Origin: Candidatus Uhrbacteria bacterium
GTDB lineage: Bacteria; Patescibacteriota; Patescibacteriia; 2-12-FULL-60-25
Assembly (NCBI GenBank): GCA_016222815.1
Contig: JACRQE010000005.1
Span: forward strand, 124,001 to 188,000
Direction: 5' to 3'
DNA length: 64,000 bases
Positions 58,947 to 64,000 of the stretch are shown one piece after another. The notes below the pieces were generated by a model. The model saw only the letters and a program-made list of their open reading frames with translations, made no database searches and was not told the origin of the DNA. Each line of letters opens with the position of its first letter. Position 1 is the first letter of the stretch. A program made the position numbers and the translations under genes.

Positions 58947-59570
58947 ATGCCGTCCCGCACTTCACGTCCGAGCCAAAAGCTCGTGTCTCTTACCAAGGAC
59001 TATACGCACGCCATCGCGTACCATAGTTCGGCCATAACAATCTTCTGGATTTTGTTCCTGTTCCTGTCTTTGGGTTTCGGGATGTTATCGCTGACATATT
59101 ACGTCAAGCTCAACCAACAAGAATTGAAGATCCAGGAACTCAATAGGTTGCTCCTAAAGTCACAGATAGGCACGTCGAACCAACCGAAAAACCTGATCAC
59201 GAGTTCCAAACCGGTCGAGATATCGGTGACCATCCCGTCTGCTTCGGGGACCAAGGACCAGGCATATAACAGCCCGTATGCGATGTTGGTCAGGGGAGCG
59301 CTGTCGCCGGACGGGACTAAGTATGCCGGTTACGATGATACGACGACGGGGAAATTGGGCGTGGGGGTGATTACGCTGGCGGATAAGAGGGTCAGACATA
59401 TAGTCCTGTTCGATACGCGGGTCGAGTCGTCAGGGGCCGAGGTCTCGACCGGCATTTACGGTACGATTGGGGTCAGGTGGACGGATAACAAGACGATACA
59501 ATACGACGTGATGGTGAAAAAAGCGGCCGGACTGGTCAAAGAGACGAGAACCGTGAAGATCGGGTTCTAG
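58947..59570 (+). CDS. Single-pass membrane protein with external domain
   Basis: 207 residues. Short basic N-terminus, one TM helix (about residues 28-52, AITIFWILFLFLSLGFGML), a short coiled coil, then a beta-rich domain containing YAMLVRGALSPDGTKYAGYDD and HIVLFDTRVESSG that resembles a WD40/TolB-like blade. A TATACT box lies about 30 nt upstream. Function unknown. Confidence 0.7.
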   Translation: MPSRTSRPSQKLVSLTKDYTHAIAYHSSAITIFWILFLFLSLGFGMLSLTYYVKLNQQELKIQELNRLLLKSQIGTSNQPKNLITSSKPVEISVTIPSASGTKDQAYNSPYAMLVRGALSPDGTKYAGYDDTTTGKLGVGVITLADKRVRHIVLFDTRVESSGAEVSTGIYGTIGVRWTDNKTIQYDVMVKKAAGLVKETRTVKIGF

Positions 59571-59621
59571 ATTCCCCGGTTGAACCGTGGAATGACAGTT
59601 TGTAGAACCGTGGAATGACAG
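59570..59621. repeat. CCCCGGTTGAACCGTGG repeat with partial duplication
   Basis: One full element followed by a second truncated GAACCGTGGAATGACAG half, immediately after the stop codon of the preceding gene. Confidence 0.75.
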
Positions 59622-59627
59622 AAGATG

Positions 59628-59664
59628 TGAAACAGCTCCGCGATTGGCGGGGCTTTTGGTTTTT
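59628..59664 (+). terminator. Weak terminator
   Basis: AGCTCCGC-gattg-GCGGGGCTTTTGG. Confidence 0.6.
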
Positions 59665-59708
59665 TGGCATTAGCCGTATCATTCCCTCAAACTCCTAATC
59701 GTTTAAGC

Positions 59709-59733
59709 AGGGCGAGGCATGCCTCGCCCCTAC
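59709..59733. repeat. GGGCGAGGCATGCCTCGCCC palindrome, intergenic copy
   Basis: Same 20-bp core as the copy inside valS (5555-5574), upstream of gap. Confidence 0.85.
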
Positions 59734-59745
59734 ATCTGCTGATAT

Positions 59746-60753
59746 ATGCCTAAGATCGCCATCAACGGATTCGGCCGCATCGGTCGGAATACGTTCAAAG
59801 CCGGTTTCGATAAGCCGGGATTCGACGTCGTGGCCGTGAACGACCTGACCGATTCAAAGACACTGGCCCACCTGCTTAAGCATGATTCGACGTATCATGC
59901 CTGGAACAAGGCCGTTTCGTACGATGAAAAGAACATCATCGTGGACGGCAAAAAGATACCTGTCATCGCGGAGAAAGATCCGACTAAATTGCCGTGGAAG
60001 GCGCTGGGCGTGGACGTGGTGCTCGAATGCACCGGGCGATTCACAGATGAAAAGGGAGCGAGCCAGCACCTGACAGCCGGCGCCAAGCGCGTCATCATCT
60101 CGGCTCCGGCTAAGGGGGGTAACGTGCCGACGCATGTCATCGGAGTGAACGAAAAAGGCGCGGGCAAGACGGCAAAGGTCATCAACAACGCGAGCTGCAC
60201 CACGAACTGCATTGCACCGGTGGCGGCAATCATGCACGAGACATTCGGGGTCAAGAAAGCCATGATGACGACAGTCCATTCATATACCGCGGACCAGGTC
60301 CTGCAGGACGGGCCGCACAAGGATTTGCGGCGCGCGCGTTCGGCCGGCCAGAACATCATCCCGACCACGACCGGCGCGGCTATCGCGACCACTGAAGTCA
60401 TCCCGGAACTCAAAGGATTATTCGATGGCATCTCCATCCGCGTACCCACGCCGTGCGTCTCGTGTTCTGATTTCACCTTCCTGCTCAAGCGCAAGACCAC
60501 CAAGGAAGAGATAAACGCAGTGATGAAAAAGGCGGCAAAAAGCGCAAGGTACAAGGGGATCCTGGAAGTCACGGAGGAACCGCTGGTCTCGTCGGATTTC
60601 ATCGGCAACCCTGCGTCGTCAATCGTGGATTTGCCTTTCACCCAGGTGGTGGACGGCGATATGGTGAAGATACTGGCTTGGTACGATAACGAATGGGGAT
60701 ACTCGCATCGGTTGGCGGAAATCGCGATCCAAGTCGGGAAGTCGGTCAGGTGA
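59746..60753 (+). CDS. gap: Glyceraldehyde-3-phosphate dehydrogenase
   Basis: 335 residues. NAD-binding start KIAINGFGRIGRN, catalytic NNASCTTNCIAPVA (Cys), HSYTADQVLQDGPHKDLRRARSAG, and WYDNEWGYSHRL near the C-terminus. Phosphorylating type I enzyme of glycolysis. Followed after 2 nt by the phosphoesterase gene, and further on by pgk and eno. Confidence 0.97.
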   Translation: MPKIAINGFGRIGRNTFKAGFDKPGFDVVAVNDLTDSKTLAHLLKHDSTYHAWNKAVSYDEKNIIVDGKKIPVIAEKDPTKLPWKALGVDVVLECTGRFTDEKGASQHLTAGAKRVIISAPAKGGNVPTHVIGVNEKGAGKTAKVINNASCTTNCIAPVAAIMHETFGVKKAMMTTVHSYTADQVLQDGPHKDLRRARSAGQNIIPTTTGAAIATTEVIPELKGLFDGISIRVPTPCVSCSDFTFLLKRKTTKEEINAVMKKAAKSARYKGILEVTEEPLVSSDFIGNPASSIVDLPFTQVVDGDMVKILAWYDNEWGYSHRLAEIAIQVGKSVR

Positions 60754-60755
60754 AC

Positions 60756-61658
60756 ATGGATCTCCGCAAGACGCACAGCCATCCGTATTTGTTCGACGCG
60801 TTCTTGGTCGCGGTCGCGTTTTTCGGGTTGGCTGTCGCTTTCTTGACGTTACGTGCGGGCGGGGTTTGGGGCATTTTGGGCGTTTTGGCTTTGATCGGCG
60901 AAGCCTTGCTTATCTGGGGAATGTTTGTCGAACCGCACCAGGTGAAAGTAGTGACGTACCGGGAGAAATTGCGGCCGGATGCACAGGCTTGGGTAAAAAT
61001 CGTGTTCTTATCGGATTTCCATGCCGGGTCGTTCCATTCCAAAAGATGCTATGAACGGATCGTGAATGAAGTTAGGGCATTGCATCCGCATTTGCTTCTT
61101 TTAGGCGGCGATTTCGTCACGGACAGGTTCGAGCCTGTGATGGATCTGGAAAACCTGAAGGGTCTCGAGGCTCCGTTAGGTAGGTATTTCGTGCTCGGCA
61201 ACCATGATTATCTGGACAGGCCGCAGGAGGTCCGGAAAGCGATCAGATTGCTGGGCTATGAGGATTTGACGAATAAGAGCGTGGATTTGACCTTGCTCGG
61301 ACGAAAGCTCGAATTGAGGGGGGTGGATGACAACTGGTATGGCAAGCCTGAAATTTTCCACAGAAGTTCGCGCGAAGTGCCGCACCTCACCTTGGCGCAT
61401 GAGCCGGATGTCCTGTTGGACCTGAAAGAAGGCGAAACGGATTTGGTGTTGGCCGGGCATACGCACAGCGGCCAAGTCAGGTTACCGTTCGTGGGGGCGC
61501 TCATACCCATCCCGGCGATTTTGGGCCGGGCAGTGGATCGTGGGCGCAAAGTCGTGAACGGCGTTCCATGCATCATTTCGAACGGGCTAGGTGAATCTGA
61601 TGGCCGGATGCGGTTGTTTTCGCCTCCGCAGATTGTTGTGGTGGAGGTGGGGATATAG
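60756..61658 (+). CDS. Membrane-anchored metallophosphoesterase (YkuE/YaeI-like)
   Basis: 300 residues. Two N-terminal TM helices (about residues 11-31 and 36-52), then the calcineurin-like core: LSDFHAGSFH, LLLGGDFVTD, YFVLGNHDYLD, AGHTHSGQV. Relatives remove headgroups or phosphates from membrane lipids. Located between gap and pgk and co-oriented; the ATG at 60756 overlaps nothing but follows gap by 2 nt. Confidence 0.88.
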   Translation: MDLRKTHSHPYLFDAFLVAVAFFGLAVAFLTLRAGGVWGILGVLALIGEALLIWGMFVEPHQVKVVTYREKLRPDAQAWVKIVFLSDFHAGSFHSKRCYERIVNEVRALHPHLLLLGGDFVTDRFEPVMDLENLKGLEAPLGRYFVLGNHDYLDRPQEVRKAIRLLGYEDLTNKSVDLTLLGRKLELRGVDDNWYGKPEIFHRSSREVPHLTLAHEPDVLLDLKEGETDLVLAGHTHSGQVRLPFVGALIPIPAILGRAVDRGRKVVNGVPCIISNGLGESDGRMRLFSPPQIVVVEVGI

Positions 61659-61682
61659 CGTTTTTCGTGCTATCCTGTGGGT

Positions 61683-62879
61683 ATGAAACTGCCTGTTTTG
61701 TCATTATCAAAAAGTTTGAAAGGCAAGCGTATCTTTTTGCGGGTGGACTGGAATGTACCGCTGAAAGGCGCGTTCGCGGCGGAAGATTCACTCAAGATGA
61801 CGCGGTCGTTCGCCACCATCGAGGAGTTGTCCAAGCGCGGAGCTGTGGTGTTGGTCGCGACGCATTTAGGACGTCCGGAAGGATGGGATGAGGATTTAAG
61901 CACAGCCAAGCTCTTGCCTAAGGTCATGGCGGCAAAGGGACCGAAAGTGCATTTTTTGGGCCAGGGTTTGGATAAGCAGGAAGGATTGAAGAAGGCTGTG
62001 AAAGAAATCGAATCAGCGAAACCTGGTTCGATATTCCTGCTCGAGAACGTCAGATTTTATGCCGGTGAGGAAAAGAACGACGTGAAGCTCGCTAAAGCGT
62101 ATGCGTCTTTGGCGGATATTTTCGTGAACGACGCATTCGCATCCAGCCATCGCAAACATGCTTCCGTGGTGGGCATAGCCGGCCAACTTCCGCATTTCGC
62201 CGGACCGACACTGATACAAGAAGTCGTGGCGCTCGGTAAACTGCTCGACAAGCCCAAGAAGCCGTATCTGGCCATCATCGGCGGCGCAAAGCTTACGACC
62301 AAGCTGCCGGCCATCGAGGCGTTGCTCAAAGTCGCGGACAGGGTGCTCATCGGTGGAGCCATGGCACATGCATTTTATGCAGCCAAGAAATGGGAGATCG
62401 GAAAATCATATATCGAAAAAGAGGGGATTGCGGCGGCGCGCAAGATGCTGAAGAACCCGAAGATCGGGTTGCCGGCGGACGGCGTGGCGGCCAAGAAGGT
62501 GGAGCCTGGGGCCAAAGCGTGGTCGGTGAACGTGGCAAAACTCAAGAAGTCGGAAGCCATCGGCGACATCGGTCCGGTGACCATGCGCGAATGGTCGGAA
62601 GAAATCCGCAAAGCCAAAACCATCGTCTGGAACGGACCGCTGGGCGTGGCCGACATCCCGGCTTTTTCACATGGCTCGATGGTGATTTGCCGCGCGATGG
62701 CAGCCAGGAGTATGGGGAAGGCGTATGGCGTGGTGGGCGGCGGGGATACATTGCCCGTGGTTTTGCGTTCCGGTATGGAAGAATGGTTCGACCACATCTC
62801 GACCGGAGGCGGAGCCATGCTTGAGTTCATCACCAAAAAGGGAAAGTTGCCGGGGTTGACTTGCTTAACTAGTAAATGA
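61683..62879 (+). CDS. pgk: Phosphoglycerate kinase
   Basis: 398 residues. RIFLRVDWNVPLKG, THLGRPEGWDED, FLLENVRFYAGEE, NDAFASSHRKHASVVGI, and the C-terminal GGGDTLPVV nucleotide loop and STGGGAMLEFI. Makes ATP in glycolysis. TATCCT at 61671-61676 ends 6 nt before the ATG at 61683, supporting that start over GTG 61677. Confidence 0.97.
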   Translation: MKLPVLSLSKSLKGKRIFLRVDWNVPLKGAFAAEDSLKMTRSFATIEELSKRGAVVLVATHLGRPEGWDEDLSTAKLLPKVMAAKGPKVHFLGQGLDKQEGLKKAVKEIESAKPGSIFLLENVRFYAGEEKNDVKLAKAYASLADIFVNDAFASSHRKHASVVGIAGQLPHFAGPTLIQEVVALGKLLDKPKKPYLAIIGGAKLTTKLPAIEALLKVADRVLIGGAMAHAFYAAKKWEIGKSYIEKEGIAAARKMLKNPKIGLPADGVAAKKVEPGAKAWSVNVAKLKKSEAIGDIGPVTMREWSEEIRKAKTIVWNGPLGVADIPAFSHGSMVICRAMAARSMGKAYGVVGGGDTLPVVLRSGMEEWFDHISTGGGAMLEFITKKGKLPGLTCLTSK

Positions 62880-62894
62880 TCATTTATTTTCGTC

Positions 62895-62951
62895 ATCCTC
62901 CGCGAAAGCGGGGGAACTGCCGGAGTTCCCCCGGTCAAGCCGTGGGATGAC
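62895..62951. repeat. CCCCGGTCAAGCCGTGG repeat with extra hairpin
   Basis: GTCATCCTCCGCGAAAGCGG then GGGAACTGCCGGAGTTCCCC and CGGTCAAGCCGTGGGATGAC: two related palindromic units fused head to head after pgk. Confidence 0.75.
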
Positions 62952-62961
62952 AGGAGCCCAT

Positions 62962-63255
62962 ATGCCGCAAGAAGAAGTGAAGAAGTCAGGCGAGACACAG
63001 GAGCAGTTTAATCTGCGTTTATCGGTCCTCCAGAAGACGCTTGAACTCATGACGGGTGCGTTTTCGTTGGTCGCGGCTTTGGCCTGGAATGACGCCATAC
63101 AAGCACTGTTTTTGAGGTTGTTCGGTCCGCAAAGCGGCATATTCGCCAAGTTCCTCTATGCCTTTATCATAACGGGAATCGTGGTTTGGACCGGATTCAA
63201 GCTTTCTAAAATCCAAAAAGCCTTGGAAAAGAAGAATAACAAATGCGTTAATTAA
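62962..63255 (+). CDS. DUF5654-like small membrane protein
   Basis: 97 residues. N-terminal charged helix, then LQKTLELMTGAFSLVAALAWNDAIQALF as in the DUF5654 family found in CPR bacteria and archaea, and a second TM helix (FLYAFIITGIVVWTGF). Role unknown. Between pgk and eno. Confidence 0.8.
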   Translation: MPQEEVKKSGETQEQFNLRLSVLQKTLELMTGAFSLVAALAWNDAIQALFLRLFGPQSGIFAKFLYAFIITGIVVWTGFKLSKIQKALEKKNNKCVN

Positions 63256-63270
63256 GACGCACAAACCATT

Positions 63271-64000
63271 ATGTTCTCGACATCCAAAATAAAATCCATC
63301 GTCGCACGCGAAATCCTGGATTCGCGCGGCAACCCTACAGTGGCTTGTCGGGTCACGCTTGCTTCGGGAGCTTCAGCTGAAGCCAAAGTGCCGTCTGGCG
63401 CATCGACAGGTTCACATGAGGCCCTGGAGCTGCGCGACGGCGGTAAACGCTACGGCGGCAAGGGCGTGCTGAAAGCGGTCAAGAACGTGAATCAGGAGAT
63501 TGCGCCGGTGCTTAAGGGCGTGGATGCGGTGCGGCAGGAGGATATCGACCATGTGATGATCGAGCTGGACGGGACGCCTAATAAATCGCGGTTCGGCGCG
63601 AACGCCATCCTGTCCGTATCTTTGGCGACAGCCGAGGCTTTAGCCATCCACCGCAAAATGCCGCTTTGGAAGTCGTTGCGCCATACTTTCCAATTCAAGA
63701 AAAAGGCCTCGTTGCCCGTGCCCATGATGAACGTGCTGAACGGCGGAGCGCATGCGGATTGGTCTTTGGATGTGCAGGAGTGTATGCTGTTGCCCCAACA
63801 GAAGAAGTTCTCGGAACGCCTGCGGGCCGGAGCCGAGACTTTCCATGTCTTGGCTAAGCTCCTGAAAGAGAACGGCTTCGCGACCACGGTGGGCGATGAA
63901 GGAGGATTCGCGCCCAAGCTCCAGAAGGTGGAGAACGCGTTCGAGCTTCTTGTTCGGGCCATCAAGAAAGCCGGGTATAAACCGGGGACGGAAATCGCGC
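63271..64000 (+). CDS. eno: Enolase (partial, runs off window)
   Basis: The readable 243 residues begin [20 protein letters not shown] and continue with [56 protein letters not shown] and [11 protein letters not shown], all enolase signatures. The C-terminal barrel lies beyond the window end. Completes a gap-pgk-eno lower-glycolysis group. Confidence 0.97.
   Translation, partial: MFSTSKIKSIVAREILDSRGNPTVACRVTLASGASAEAKVPSGASTGSHEALELRDGGKRYGGKGVLKAVKNVNQEIAPVLKGVDAVRQEDIDHVMIELDGTPNKSRFGANAILSVSLATAEALAIHRKMPLWKSLRHTFQFKKKASLPVPMMNVLNGGAHADWSLDVQECMLLPQQKKFSERLRAGAETFHVLAKLLKENGFATTVGDEGGFAPKLQKVENAFELLVRAIKKAGYKPGTEIA

Overview
The window looks like a chromosome segment of a Candidate Phyla Radiation (Patescibacteria) bacterium with mid-to-high GC, using the standard bacterial code (genes end in TGA, and no in-frame TGA is read through). 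The inference rests on compact housekeeping genes in short or overlapping units, a short EF-Ts, a DUF5654-type small membrane protein, a degenerate DHH protein, bactofilin, a TrmB-like regulator and many small orphan proteins. The exact class cannot be fixed from sequence alone.

Layout. 0-6.7 kb: a methyltransferase, tRNA-Val(GAC), a Cys-rich membrane protein, a DHH-family protein and valS. 6.7-9.3 kb: a SAM-I (S-box) riboswitch leading an operon of three orphan genes, then another orphan. 9.3-16.5 kb: tyrS-argS, a histidine kinase, bactofilin, a DAGK-like protein running into tRNA-Leu(GAG), and a TrmB-like regulator. 16.6-21.1 kb: an AT-rich divergent promoter region. It fires leftward into a compact structured RNA of about 265 nt and rightward into about 2 kb of non-coding DNA holding two tandem diverged copies of a very large structured RNA, followed by a Ro60/TROVE-vWA protein. 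This is the most unusual locus in the window. 21-26.3 kb: small regulators, a YkvA-like protein, tRNA-Val(UAC), and a cassette of six small SD-led genes separated by duplicated hairpin elements.

26.3-34.3 kb: a hydrolase, Nudix, MBL, methyltransferase, YraN, HIT and receiver-like genes, a micro-ORF cluster, queA, rpmE and prfA. 34.4-36.9 kb: three lipoproteins with acidic linkers, two of them tandem duplicates. 37-44.9 kb: rpsB-tsf, two orphans with their own promoters, tdk, a methyltransferase, a secreted helical protein, MYG1 and a DDAH-like hydrolase. 45-49 kb: a defence block with an MmeI-like type IIG restriction-modification enzyme and a Panacea (DUF4065) toxin-antitoxin pair bracketed by near-identical palindromes. 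49-64 kb: an M50 protease, tRNA-Glu, a PAS-GGDEF cyclase, rpsP, a RelA/SpoT-like protein, khpA, a TIM-barrel protein, trmD, a P-type ATPase, gap, a phosphoesterase, pgk and the start of eno.

Two initiation styles coexist. Many housekeeping genes have a -10 hexamer ending 6-10 nt before ATG and no Shine-Dalgarno, which implies leaderless mRNA. Accessory genes carry long leaders and strong AAGGAGG-type sites. Where both hexamers are clear, promoters are sigma70-like (TTGACA or TTGCCN, then a 17-nt spacer, then TANNNT). Small palindromic repeats are dispersed between genes, and some sit in frame inside valS and trmD.
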